NCBI GenBank assembly: GCA_046727855.1
Contig: JBKPDL010000065.1
Location: forward strand, 1 to 37,350
Reading direction: 5' to 3'
DNA: 37,350 nt
Source of the DNA: DASPWV01 sp046727855
Lineage (GTDB): Bacteria > Acidobacteriota > Vicinamibacteria > Vicinamibacterales > UBA2999
Under the pieces are notes generated by a model. It worked only from the letters and a program-made list of their open reading frames with translations, did not search any database and was not told the DNA's origin. Both the position numbers and the translations under genes were made by a program. Positions 22,861 through 31,171 of the stretch are shown here, piece by piece; position 1 is the stretch's first letter; each line of letters begins with the position of its first letter.

Positions 22861-24427
22861 TTGGTGACTCCTCGGCGATAAGACTGAGTAAATCTTGCTT
22901 TTGAAGCTTTCCCGTTCCCGTCTTCGGCAGCGACTCGCGGAATAGCACACGACCGGGAACCATGAAATTCTCCAGGCGCGCCTGACACGCTCGTTTCACC
23001 GATTGTTCGGTCAGACCCGCATCAGGATCGGCGGCCACAAAGGCGCAGATCTCCTCGCCCAAGACGGGATGGTTGACACCGATGACTGCGGCTTCACGGA
23101 CGCCCGGAATGCCGTAGAGCGCGGCCTCGACTTCGGCTGGGCTCACCTTTTCGCCGCGAGTTTTGATGATCTCGTCTGTCCTGGCGACGAAATACAGGTA
23201 TCCGTCATCGTCCGTGCTGAAGAGATCATGGGTGCAGAGTACGCGATCGCCGAGATAGGCACCGTCTTTGATCATCTTTCGCGTGAGTTCGGGCTGACCC
23301 CAGTAACCCAACATGATGTGCGGACCACGCACGTGCAGGATGCCAGGGGCGCCAGATGCGACAGGCTGGCCGTCAGGGGAGAGGAGAAAGGTCTCGGTGC
23401 CGGGAATCGCACGGCCGACGGAGTTCGGGCGCTTCTCCAGTTCCTCCGGCTCGAGATACGACACTCGCTTGCACTCCGTGAGTCCGTACATCCTGAAAAG
23501 GAGCGCGGATGGAAAGAGCCGCTGCAACTCGCCCGTCCATTCCGCTGGCAAGGCCGCAGCCGTATTGGTCACGCGCCGAACACTCGACAGCACGACACCA
23601 TTGGAGCGATGGACGTTGAGCAATGTGGCGAAGATCGTGGGCACGCCCGGAAAGACAGTAATCGCCTCGTCCATCACACGGCGCACGATATGCGCCGGAA
23701 AGGCAAACGATCGTTCGAGCGCAAGCGTTGCGCAGATCGTGACAGTCATCAAGAGTTGATAGAACCCGTAATCGAACGCGAGTGGCAGCACGTTGAGAAT
23801 CCGGTCATCGCGTGCCAGCCGCAGGTATTCAGCAAGGCTGTCGGTGGTAAACCGAATGTTCTGGTGAGCCATCATCACCCCTTTCGGCGGCCCCGTGCTG
23901 CCGGATGTGTAGATGAGTGCTGCCAGATCCACCGGAATCGTTCCGACAGGTTTTGGCATGGCGTGTTCCAGAAGGACGTCGTTGAAAGCCGTCCGCTGCA
24001 GGCGACCATCGTCCTCGGCGCTGGGGCCGACGACAATCGCGGCACGCACATCGCGAACGTTCGAGACCGCACGATCAAAAACGGAGATCACGGCTGCATC
24101 GACAACTGCGATGCGAGCGCCGCTGTCTAGCAGGATGTATGCGAGCTTTTCACTCTTCGTCTGTGGGTTGATCACGACGACGACGCCACCAGCGAGCCAC
24201 GTGGCGTACACCGCGACTGCGGCCGGCCAGCCGTTTTCGACGATGATGGCAACGCGGTCCCCTCGTCGGAGCCCCCGCTCCTGGAACGCTCGCGCCAGAC
24301 GCTGCGCCATCGTTGCGAAGGTGCCGTAGTCCATTCGTCGATCGGCGGTGACGAGCGCGACATGGTCGGCGGCTGTTTCGGCGGCGCGAAGCAGTGTTTC
24401 GTGTACGAGTCGCACGGGACGGTTCAT
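22832..24427 (-). CDS. AMP-forming acyl ligase, probably loading the adjacent ACP
   Basis: 531 aa. Class I adenylate-forming motifs are clear: AALIYTSGSTGPPKGVMMAH, RMYGLTECKRVSYL, DDDGYLYFVARTDEIIKTRG followed by GEKVSPAEVE, and the catalytic Lys in LPKTGTGKLQKQDLL. Similar enzymes occur in exosortase/PEP-CTERM glycan loci and in pathways that charge a free carrier protein. The start overlaps the AsnB-like gene stop by 4 nt (ATGA), and its end overlaps the ACP start. This tight coupling argues for acyl-ACP formation rather than general fatty acid use. The acid it chooses is unknown. It is not closely alike the benzoate-type ligase at 19598. Confidence 0.9.
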   Translation of the reverse strand: MNRPVRLVHETLLRAAETAADHVALVTADRRMDYGTFATMAQRLARAFQERGLRRGDRVAIIVENGWPAAVAVYATWLAGGVVVVINPQTKSEKLAYILLDSGARIAVVDAAVISVFDRAVSNVRDVRAAIVVGPSAEDDGRLQRTAFNDVLLEHAMPKPVGTIPVDLAALIYTSGSTGPPKGVMMAHQNIRFTTDSLAEYLRLARDDRILNVLPLAFDYGFYQLLMTVTICATLALERSFAFPAHIVRRVMDEAITVFPGVPTIFATLLNVHRSNGVVLSSVRRVTNTAAALPAEWTGELQRLFPSALLFRMYGLTECKRVSYLEPEELEKRPNSVGRAIPGTETFLLSPDGQPVASGAPGILHVRGPHIMLGYWGQPELTRKMIKDGAYLGDRVLCTHDLFSTDDDGYLYFVARTDEIIKTRGEKVSPAEVEAALYGIPGVREAAVIGVNHPVLGEEICAFVAADPDAGLTEQSVKRACQARLENFMVPGRVLFRESLPKTGTGKLQKQDLLSLIAEESPNEPDSTRVA

Positions 24428-26442
24428 CTGAGCCCTGCCTCCGGAGCAATGGGAAGAGATTCTGGTGAATTCTGGCGCACAATCATGCGTGTCGGAGAAA
24501 GCGCCGCGAGTTCAGGGCGTCGAACGGCCTGGTCATACAGCACCTGCGTTGAAAGAATGCCCACAAGCGCCATTTCATCGGATTCGCTCACGCCCGTGTC
24601 AGTGGTCGCCCTACACTTTCGTATCAGCTTGGCGACAACGTTCGGATCAAAGATTCCGGCGGATGCAATGTTCGTGGCGTCGAGCATCTCGTCGACGTAA
24701 TCGAGTCGTGTTTCTCCAAAGAAGCTCCGCAGAATGGGCGATCGGTACGGGTGCTTGACGCGATCGGCAATCTCTGGCGGGAGAAGCGGCTGAGCGGCGA
24801 CGCGCAAAAGGTGTTTCTCACGTAGTCGGCGCAGCCGCATTCCGTCGGGCAGCCGCGCCGCGAATTCCGCGACCCGGTGATCGAGGTACGGAAATCGTCC
24901 TTCTACCGAGTGACCCATCATCATCCGGTCGCCTTGCGCGTGCAGCAGGTAACCGAAGAGGAATGTGTCGATCTCGAGGTACTGCGCCTGTGAGAGTGCA
25001 CTCCACTCTGCAAACTCCATCGGAAGCCTGGCGGTCAGGCGATGTCGGAAACCTTGCTCCGGAACGACGGTCGCCAGCACGTCGCGATCGAAGAATCGCA
25101 ACAGTCGCTCGCCGGCTCGGAACCGAAGCTCGTGGCTGTAAAGCGGATTGCTCGTGTCCTCGAGCCCTAAGCCGAAGTAGCGATGTAAGAAAGGCGTGGA
25201 CCGAGTGAACTCAGGTCCGAGAAATGGATACAGCTTTCGAAACAGCTGTGGACGCCGATGCGACTTCGGCTGGCGCGCCCAGAAGCGACGGACCGCAGCT
25301 TCTTTGAAGATGTCGTAACCGCCAAACAGCTCGTCTGCTCCTTCGCCTGTGAGGACCACCTTGAAGCCAGAGGCGCGGACGAGCTCTGCGAGGCCGAGAA
25401 GCGGCACTGGCGCGGTCCGGACGAGCGGCCGCTCGCAGAGCGTCACCACACGTGGGAAGGCGCGGCCGATAGCGGCGGCGGTGACATCGCAGTGCTCGGA
25501 GGTGACCCCTAACCAAGAACTCACTCGCTCCTGAAATGGCCGCTCGTCGAACTGTCGATCGGCGAACCGGAGCGAGAAGGCGCGAAGCGGCTGACGAACC
25601 TGCCGCTGTGCAAGTGCTGCGATCAACGACGAGTCAAGACCGCCACTGAGATACACGCCGACGGGCACGTCGGCGCGAAGGCGGAGGCGCGACGCGTCTG
25701 CAAGCAGCTCGCGGAGCTGTTCGGCCAGCTCGCGCTCCGATTGGCGCGTGGTCAGCGGGTCAGCGTTGAAATTCAGACTCCACCACCGCTGCTCGAACCG
25801 GCGGCCATCAGCGCGCACACGCATGTATGTACCCGGCGCGATCTCGCGGATGCCGGCGAACGCGCTTCGATCCGGCAGTGTGCTCCACGAGATGAAACAA
25901 TCCACGAGTGCGACCGGATCGAGACGTCGTTCCAACTTGGGATGGCACAAAATCGCTTTGATTTCGGACCCGAACACCAGGCCCGCATTTGACAACTCGG
26001 CGATGTACAACGGGCGCACTCCGAATCGATCGCGCGCGAGAAACAGTTCTCGTTGCTGCTCGTCCCAAATCGCGATCGCGAAATCGCCGTTCAGACGGTC
26101 CAGGCAGTTCGGACCCCATTCGGCGAACGCGTGCGCGAGGACCTCGGTATCGCAGCGCGTGCGAAATCGATGACCCCTGCCACGGAGTGCATCGCGAAGC
26201 TCGATGTAGTTGTAGATTTCGCCGTTCTGCATCGCCCAGAAGCGGCCGCTGTCGTCGGCCAACGGCTGTTCGCCATGTTCGACGTCGACAATAGCTAAGC
26301 GCGTATTGACCATGCCGAAGCGGGCATCTAGATAGAGCCCGACTCCATCGGGACCGCGATGCCGCAGTTCTCCTGCCATCGCGAGCAGAATCTCGCTGGA
26401 TGCCGCTTCGTTGCGGCAGTACATTCCCGCCAGGCCGCACAT
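24424..26442 (-). CDS. asnB: AsnB-like glutamine-dependent amidotransferase
   Basis: 672 aa from the ATG at 26442. An earlier start at 26568 is rejected because the catalytic Cys must be residue 2 (MCGLAGMYC). The N-terminal class-II glutaminase domain has RHRGPDG, NTRLAIVD, NGEIYNY and the GDFAIAIWD region. The C-terminal synthetase domain has VGVYLSGGLDSSLIAALA near residue 260 and TGEGADELFGGYD. It forms an amide from a carboxylate, ATP and glutamine. Such genes in surface-polysaccharide loci (also called amidotransferase 1 in exosortase systems) are thought to act on sugar or acyl carboxylates rather than aspartate. It starts 7 nt after the NeuD-like gene and overlaps the ligase gene by 4 nt. 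Confidence 0.9.
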   Translation of the reverse strand: MCGLAGMYCRNEAASSEILLAMAGELRHRGPDGVGLYLDARFGMVNTRLAIVDVEHGEQPLADDSGRFWAMQNGEIYNYIELRDALRGRGHRFRTRCDTEVLAHAFAEWGPNCLDRLNGDFAIAIWDEQQRELFLARDRFGVRPLYIAELSNAGLVFGSEIKAILCHPKLERRLDPVALVDCFISWSTLPDRSAFAGIREIAPGTYMRVRADGRRFEQRWWSLNFNADPLTTRQSERELAEQLRELLADASRLRLRADVPVGVYLSGGLDSSLIAALAQRQVRQPLRAFSLRFADRQFDERPFQERVSSWLGVTSEHCDVTAAAIGRAFPRVVTLCERPLVRTAPVPLLGLAELVRASGFKVVLTGEGADELFGGYDIFKEAAVRRFWARQPKSHRRPQLFRKLYPFLGPEFTRSTPFLHRYFGLGLEDTSNPLYSHELRFRAGERLLRFFDRDVLATVVPEQGFRHRLTARLPMEFAEWSALSQAQYLEIDTFLFGYLLHAQGDRMMMGHSVEGRFPYLDHRVAEFAARLPDGMRLRRLREKHLLRVAAQPLLPPEIADRVKHPYRSPILRSFFGETRLDYVDEMLDATNIASAGIFDPNVVAKLIRKCRATTDTGVSESDEMALVGILSTQVLYDQAVRRPELAALSPTRMIVRQNSPESLPIAPEAGLR

Positions 26443-26449
26443 AACGGGT

Positions 26450-27112
26450 TCAGAATTTGTCGAGCGTTTCGCTGGACTTGGGAAGAAGTCTCGCCGGGTT
26501 GCCGAGATAGACGCCCCGCTCTCGGGTGTTGCGGAGGACGACCGTACCGGCACCAACCACGCATTCACGGGCGACAGTAATTAGATTCCGCACTGTCGAA
26601 GCGCCGCCAAACATGCAGTACGGCTCAACCGTTACGCCTCCGAGGATGGTGACGTTAACCGACAGGAAGCAATGATCTTTCACGACCGTGTGATGGCCAA
26701 CATGAGAACCGGGATTGATCACCACGTTGTTTCCAATCGAGGCATACGGCTGAATCACTGCGTGCTCGGCGACGAAGCAGTTGTCGCCAATCCTCAGATC
26801 GGCCCACACGGTCGCCTTCGAACTGACATACGTAACGAGCTCATAACCCATCGCTCTCGCTGCGTAATATCTTTCAGCACGTAGTTTATTGACGCGTGTA
26901 TACGCGATTGGGATGTGCATCTTGTGGCTGAAGGGAGGAAATCTCGCAGCCACTTCTTCAAATGCCACGACCGGAAGGTTCAGAAACGTCGAGCAGTCGA
27001 ATCGGTGCGCATCGACCGTAAACGCCGACACGCGGTGAGTGGAGTCATGCGTGAAATAGTGATGCGCGACCATCGCTTCGTGGCCTGTTCCAAACAAAAT
27101 GAGGTCTGCCAT
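26450..27112 (-). CDS. NeuD/PglD-like hexapeptide-repeat sugar acyltransferase
   Basis: 220 aa. A short Rossmann-like N-terminus (MADLILFGTGHEAMVAHHYF) precedes a left-handed beta-helix of hexapeptide repeats (for example VIQPYASIGNNVVINPG and ILGGVTVEPYCMFGGAS). HVGHHTVVKDHCFL contains the His expected to act as base in acetyl transfer. NeuD and PglD use acetyl-CoA to acetylate sialic acid or a 4-amino sugar. Here the acyl donor could instead be the cluster's ACP (inference). It ends 7 nt before the AsnB-like gene and follows the dehydrogenase by 66 nt. The N-terminal half is less typical than the repeat part, so O- versus N-acylation is open. Confidence 0.85.
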   Translation of the reverse strand: MADLILFGTGHEAMVAHHYFTHDSTHRVSAFTVDAHRFDCSTFLNLPVVAFEEVAARFPPFSHKMHIPIAYTRVNKLRAERYYAARAMGYELVTYVSSKATVWADLRIGDNCFVAEHAVIQPYASIGNNVVINPGSHVGHHTVVKDHCFLSVNVTILGGVTVEPYCMFGGASTVRNLITVARECVVGAGTVVLRNTRERGVYLGNPARLLPKSSETLDKF

Positions 27113-27178
27113 GTCGGCACGCGTGATCGAATCAGCGAATCAATGGCAACGCAGGAGTTCGACGGCGCGACTGTGCGT

Positions 27179-28369
27179 CTAGACGGATGCGCGTTTCGGT
27201 CGTCGGCGACCTTTGGCTTCGTCCATCAGTTCCCGACCAATGACGATGCGTCGGATCTCGGTGGTGCCTGCGCCGATCTCATAGAGTTTGGAGTCACGCA
27301 GCAGGCGGCCGGCAGGATAGTCATTTGTGTAGCCATTGCCACCCAGGCACTGAACGGTCTGGATTGTGACCGAGGTGGCGCTTTCGGCGGCGAACAAAAG
27401 AGCAGCAGCGGCATCCCGCCGAGAGGCTTCTCCTCGATCGCAGGCGTGCGCGACTGCGTAGAGAAAAGCCCTCGCGGCGCTGAGAGACGTGTACATATCT
27501 GCGATCTTCGCCTGCATCAACTGAAAGTCGCCGAGGGAACGCCCGAATTGCTTCCGCTGCTGGACGTAAGGGACAACGAGGTCCAGGCATGCCTGCATGA
27601 TGCCGATCGGGCCGCCCGCCAGAACCACGCGTTCGTAGTCGAGGCCGCTCATCAGAACAGGAAAACCGCCGTTGACCGGTCCAAGGACGTTCTCGGCGGG
27701 TACCTGGCAGTCCTCGAACACGAGCTCGCTCGTATTCGAGCCGCGCATGCCCAGCTTGTCGATTTTCTTGCCGACACGGTAGCCGTCGATGTCGCTTTCG
27801 ACGATGAAGGCGGTAATCCCAAGCGCCCCCGCCGGCGGTCGTGTCTTGGCGTATACGACGATCACGTTGGCTTCTGGCCCATTGGTGATCCACATCTTGG
27901 TGCCATTGAGCACGAAATGATTGCCGTTGCGGTCCGCTCGCAGTGCCATTCCGATGACATCTGATCCGGCACCAACCTCGCTCATGGCGAGGGCGCCGAC
28001 GTGTGTGCCCGCCAGTAATTTGGGGAGATACCGTCGCTTGTGTTCGTGGGTGCCATGCCGACGAATCTGGTGGTCGCACAGATTAGAATGGCTGGCATAA
28101 CTGAGACCGACGCTCGCCGACGCGCGCGAGATCTCTTCCATCGCGACGACGTGCGCCAGATATCCGAGACCGGCTCCGCCCCATTCTTCTTCCACGGTGA
28201 TCCCGAGGAGACCCATCCCGCCGAGTTTTTGCCATAGATCGCCAGGGAACCCGTTGTCACGATCGATTCGATCGGCGCGCGTTGCTATCTCGCGCACGGC
28301 GAACTCCGCCACCGTATTGCGCAGCATGTCGATGGTGTCGGCAACACCGAATTTTGGTGAAGACAGCAC
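27179..28369 (-). CDS. Acyl-CoA/acyl-ACP dehydrogenase, isovaleryl-CoA dehydrogenase type
   Basis: 396 aa if it starts at the GTG at 28369, which gives the family's usual N-terminus (TIDMLRNTVAEFAVREIA). An ATG at 28327 is the alternative; longer extensions overlap the upstream gene and are Arg-rich. Flavin and substrate motifs are present: AMSEVGAGSDVIGMALRA, KMWITNGPEANVIVVYAKT, QRKQFGRSLGDFQLMQAKIA and QCLGGNGYTNDYPAGRLLRD. The Glu in LDYERVVLAGGPIG sits where isovaleryl-CoA dehydrogenase has its catalytic base. It would introduce a C=C bond into a thioester. Such flavoproteins also desaturate carrier-bound prolyl groups to pyrroles. It begins 12 nt after the sugar transferase stop, so it belongs to the glycan operon. 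Confidence 0.9.
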   Translation of the reverse strand: MLSSPKFGVADTIDMLRNTVAEFAVREIATRADRIDRDNGFPGDLWQKLGGMGLLGITVEEEWGGAGLGYLAHVVAMEEISRASASVGLSYASHSNLCDHQIRRHGTHEHKRRYLPKLLAGTHVGALAMSEVGAGSDVIGMALRADRNGNHFVLNGTKMWITNGPEANVIVVYAKTRPPAGALGITAFIVESDIDGYRVGKKIDKLGMRGSNTSELVFEDCQVPAENVLGPVNGGFPVLMSGLDYERVVLAGGPIGIMQACLDLVVPYVQQRKQFGRSLGDFQLMQAKIADMYTSLSAARAFLYAVAHACDRGEASRRDAAAALLFAAESATSVTIQTVQCLGGNGYTNDYPAGRLLRDSKLYEIGAGTTEIRRIVIGRELMDEAKGRRRPKRASV

Positions 28370-28380
28370 AAATACTCGTT

Positions 28381-29160
28381 TCAGAGCGGTCTCGCAGCGC
28401 CGACGCGAAGCTGCTCGTTCGTGGAGGATGGGTTGTCCTGAACCGGCGCGGCGATGTAAGCGTCGCGAGGCGTGCCGGTGCCGGTAAAGCGTGGCACATC
28501 GAGGTCGCCATCGGCGCTGACGCCTTCGCGCCTCACAACCTTCGTCAATGTCTGCAGCAGGATTCGGATGTCCAGCATCAGATCGACATGGTCGACGTAA
28601 AAGACATCCAACGCGAATCGCTGCTCCCACGACAGCCGGTTACGGCCGCTGACTTGCGCCAGTCCGGTAATCCCGGGCCGCACCTCGTGGCGGCGTGCCT
28701 GCTCGCAGGTGTAGAGAGGCAGGTACTCTTCATGAAGGGGCCGGGGACCGACGAGACTCATGTCTCCTCTCAGAACATTGAAGAGCTGCGGCAGTTCGTC
28801 GAGGCTCGACTGACGCAGAACTCTACCGAGCGGTGTGACGCGTTCTCGATCGGGCAACGGGTTGCCGTCAGCATCGATAGCGTTCCTCATCGTTCTGAAC
28901 TTGTAGAGAGTAAAGCGTCGTTCGTGCAACCCGACACGAGTCGCTCGAAACAACACTGGCGCACCCATGCTGTGCCGCACCAAGGTGCTCAGAAGGATCA
29001 TCAGCGGACCAAACAGGATCAAACCGAAGACCGCGCCCGCAACGTCGATCAGTCTTTTGGTCGCCTTGAACCATGTTTGTCCTGTACGGTCGCGGGCTGC
29101 GGCACTGCCGGCACCCTGCGCGCGAAACACTCTTGCTGTCCTGTCACGGTCGATCTGCAT
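28381..29160 (-). CDS. Undecaprenyl-phosphate sugar phosphotransferase (PglC/WcaJ catalytic type)
   Basis: 259 aa. After a polar start, one membrane or re-entrant helix (RLIDVAGAVFGLILFGPLMI) leads into the bacterial sugar-transferase domain. Motifs are VLFRATRVGLHERRFTLYKF, RTM, LPQLFNVLRGDMSLVGPRP and RPGITGLAQVSGRN. It lacks the four extra N-terminal helices of full-length WcaJ, so it is the small PglC-like form. It transfers a sugar-1-phosphate from a nucleotide sugar to undecaprenyl phosphate at the inner membrane, the first committed step of a lipid-linked glycan. With the PglE-like aminotransferase in the cluster, a diamino sugar is a reasonable first residue. The ribosome site is weak. 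Confidence 0.92.
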   Translation of the reverse strand: MQIDRDRTARVFRAQGAGSAAARDRTGQTWFKATKRLIDVAGAVFGLILFGPLMILLSTLVRHSMGAPVLFRATRVGLHERRFTLYKFRTMRNAIDADGNPLPDRERVTPLGRVLRQSSLDELPQLFNVLRGDMSLVGPRPLHEEYLPLYTCEQARRHEVRPGITGLAQVSGRNRLSWEQRFALDVFYVDHVDLMLDIRILLQTLTKVVRREGVSADGDLDVPRFTGTGTPRDAYIAAPVQDNPSSTNEQLRVGAARPL

Positions 29161-29207
29161 GGCGGTAGAAGCTGCAATGAACCAGCAGTTGTGTCTGGAA
29201 GCCGCGC

Positions 29208-29234
29208 GGAATTCACCGGATTCCAGTGAATTCC
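29208..29234. other. Perfect 9-bp hairpin after the FemAB-like gene
   Basis: GGAATTCAC at 29208-29216 pairs with GTGAATTCC at 29226-29234, with a 9-nt loop. The FemAB-like stop codon at 29213 is inside it and the sugar transferase starts about 50 nt further on. It could limit read-through or stabilise transcript ends inside the operon. No T-run follows on the minus strand. Confidence 0.55.
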
Positions 29235-30382
29235 TGGCCTAGCAGTCCGGATGGGGTGCCAGGTGCGTTACTTGAGAGGACCGAATCTTGTTGCGGCTGT
29301 TGAACTCCGACGCCTATCTCGGCCGGGTGCAGCGCTTGACGATAGTCGGGAAAAAATCCGGCAATAGGTGGTGCCGGGCATTCTGCTCGCTCGCGCCAGA
29401 GACGTGTCAGATGCGCGTACCGCGCGGCGTCGAATACGACGCGAAGTGTGTAATACGGGGCCCGCGATCGACTGAACCCCGCCTTGAAATTCAAGAGCGG
29501 GCCAGGCTGCCCTCCTACGCCGCCGCCAAGATTCAACGTCCGGTAGTCGGACGCATGTGCCCACTGCCGGATCGTATAGAACATCAGTTTTGATGCCGCG
29601 TGTCGCAAATACGGCTCCGCACTTCCGCCGAGGTGGTATTCGACGATGCCGTCGGTTTCAGTAAACAGGCCAGCGGCCGCGAGGTCGCCATTCGGCGCCA
29701 CGACCACGCAGAAATGGAGGCGATGTTCGAGCGCGTGCCGCACTTCCTGAAAGTATGTGTCTGAAAAGAGATAGAACTTTGCGGCCGCGACGCGCTGCAT
29801 CGTCGAACGATACAGCGCCCGAAATGAATTGTAGAGGCTCCAATCATCCACGCGCGCAACGAAGCCTAATTTGTGAAGCCGAGCGATGTCGCGCCTGTGG
29901 TTTTCCCTTGTTTCAGCCTCAAGTTGTTTGGGCGGTTTCGTAAGATCGATGTACACCACGGGTCCGTGGTATACGACGATCCCGTGTGCCGCAACCGCCT
30001 CGGCCGATAAGCCGACCAGCGGGTGGAGCCGTACAAAGGCGGAGATGAGGCCGGTCCGGCGGGCCAGTTCTTTGAACGCGGCAAAGGAGTCATCAACCCA
30101 ATGCGCATCGTGCGGCGCAGTGATTAGAGGACCAGGGTAGCCGTACGGAGATGTAATGTCCCGCCAGTCAGCAGTCGCTCCGAGGTCTTGCGGGACTTCT
30201 CGCAGTAACAATGGGCACAACATCTCCCTTCCTGCCGACTCTGCGTAAAACGCGATCGGCATGCCTCCCTCATGTTTCGCGGCCAAGGCAGTGTACTCCG
30301 GGACGTGATAGACGTCGTGTGGGACGCGTGCGAGCACGCGCGACCATCGACAGTCGTCGGGGGAAATTAAAGCCGCAAACAT
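29213..30382 (-). CDS. FemAB/GNAT-like aminoacyl- or acyltransferase
   Basis: 389 aa. Two related halves fit the doubled GNAT fold of FemAB-type proteins. The second contains SSFRALY-like LYNSFRALYRSTMQRVAAAK, LAAAGLFTETDGIVEYHLGG, and LNLGGGVGGQPGPLLNFKAG, a pattern typical of the BioF2-like/FemAB family in polysaccharide loci. These enzymes move an aminoacyl or acyl group onto an amino group. Within exosortase-type clusters a FemAB-like gene is a regular member. The last 30 residues (after VGVQQPQQ) are a polar tail with no family match. It stands about 75 nt after the HAD gene and 52 nt before the sugar transferase gene. Confidence 0.82.
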   Translation of the reverse strand: MFAALISPDDCRWSRVLARVPHDVYHVPEYTALAAKHEGGMPIAFYAESAGREMLCPLLLREVPQDLGATADWRDITSPYGYPGPLITAPHDAHWVDDSFAAFKELARRTGLISAFVRLHPLVGLSAEAVAAHGIVVYHGPVVYIDLTKPPKQLEAETRENHRRDIARLHKLGFVARVDDWSLYNSFRALYRSTMQRVAAAKFYLFSDTYFQEVRHALEHRLHFCVVVAPNGDLAAAGLFTETDGIVEYHLGGSAEPYLRHAASKLMFYTIRQWAHASDYRTLNLGGGVGGQPGPLLNFKAGFSRSRAPYYTLRVVFDAARYAHLTRLWRERAECPAPPIAGFFPDYRQALHPAEIGVGVQQPQQDSVLSSNAPGTPSGLLGQEFTGIR

Positions 30383-30457
30383 AAGCTGAATTACGTGGCT
30401 GTCGGCGACGCCGACGGGCGGAGACGGATCGAAGCTGCCTTTGTGCTCACGTCCGGA

Positions 30458-31171
30458 TCACGAAGTCTCAATCGCTGCGGGCGCGCAGACAAAATCACGC
30501 AATCGCGTAAGATCCGCGAATTCGACCGTGGCGGCCTCACCCGGCCGCGCTTCGCACCTCGCGTAAAGTCCGTGAGGGCGACGAATTCGGACGGTTTGCC
30601 AACCCAGGGCGGCCGGCGTGACGAAGTCCTTCACGGGATTATCCCCCACGTAAATGAACCGTCTGTCGCTTGGCTTTAACCGAGTCTGCACAGTGTAAAA
30701 CGCGCGCACGTGCGGTTTCGAGAACGCGGAGCCCCAGGTGCCGGTAAACACAAGCATCTGAAACAACGGCTCGAGTTGAAGAGCGCTGACCTTCTGGCTC
30801 TGTGACTCGGGAGGTCCGTCGGTTATCAATGCGAGCAGCGCAGTGTCGCGAAAATATGTCAGGCACTCAGCGGCATCCGGCAGAATTGTGATTTGCGGCC
30901 GATGAGTCCGGTAAACGGAAACCATCGCTTGGATGATGTGCGGAGCGGGGTCGCAACCGATTTGTCTCAACACGATGTCAAAGATTCGGCCTCGGTGTCC
31001 TGCCTTGAAACAAGCCCATGCTCTGTCGGAAAAGTCTCCTATTCCGAGATTCCGCTGGGCCCATTCGCCAACGGCCGCGAAGCCGCTGCGTACATAATCG
31101 CGTTCCAGGAACAGCGTGTCATCGAGGTCGAACACGAGGCAGGGTTTTTTTGCATCCAGCGTCTGGCTCAT
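30458..31171 (-). CDS. HAD-superfamily hydrolase
   Basis: 237 aa. HAD motifs in order are FDLDDTL (nucleophile Asp15, acid Asp17), LLALITDGPPES (motif II), KPHVRAF (motif III Lys) and YVGDNPVKDF (motif IV). A helical cap lies between motifs I and II. It should remove phosphate from a small sugar or similar metabolite in the cytoplasm. Its ATG overlaps the stop of the ATP-grasp gene by 4 nt, so the two proteins are made together and may share a pathway intermediate. The substrate is unknown. Confidence 0.9.
   Translation of the reverse strand: MSQTLDAKKPCLVFDLDDTLFLERDYVRSGFAAVGEWAQRNLGIGDFSDRAWACFKAGHRGRIFDIVLRQIGCDPAPHIIQAMVSVYRTHRPQITILPDAAECLTYFRDTALLALITDGPPESQSQKVSALQLEPLFQMLVFTGTWGSAFSKPHVRAFYTVQTRLKPSDRRFIYVGDNPVKDFVTPAALGWQTVRIRRPHGLYARCEARPGEAATVEFADLTRLRDFVCAPAAIETS

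Noticed and set aside
22861..22950. Longer N-terminus for the acyl carrier protein
   Set aside because: The extra 30 residues are basic and unlike an ACP, and GAGGAG precedes the internal ATG.
26443..26568. Longer N-terminus for the AsnB-like protein
   Set aside because: The glutaminase needs Cys as residue 2 after Met removal, which fixes the start at 26442.
27321..28079. A 252-residue minus-strand frame inside the dehydrogenase gene
   Set aside because: Out-of-frame shadow of a clear acyl-CoA dehydrogenase; Arg-rich and without motifs.
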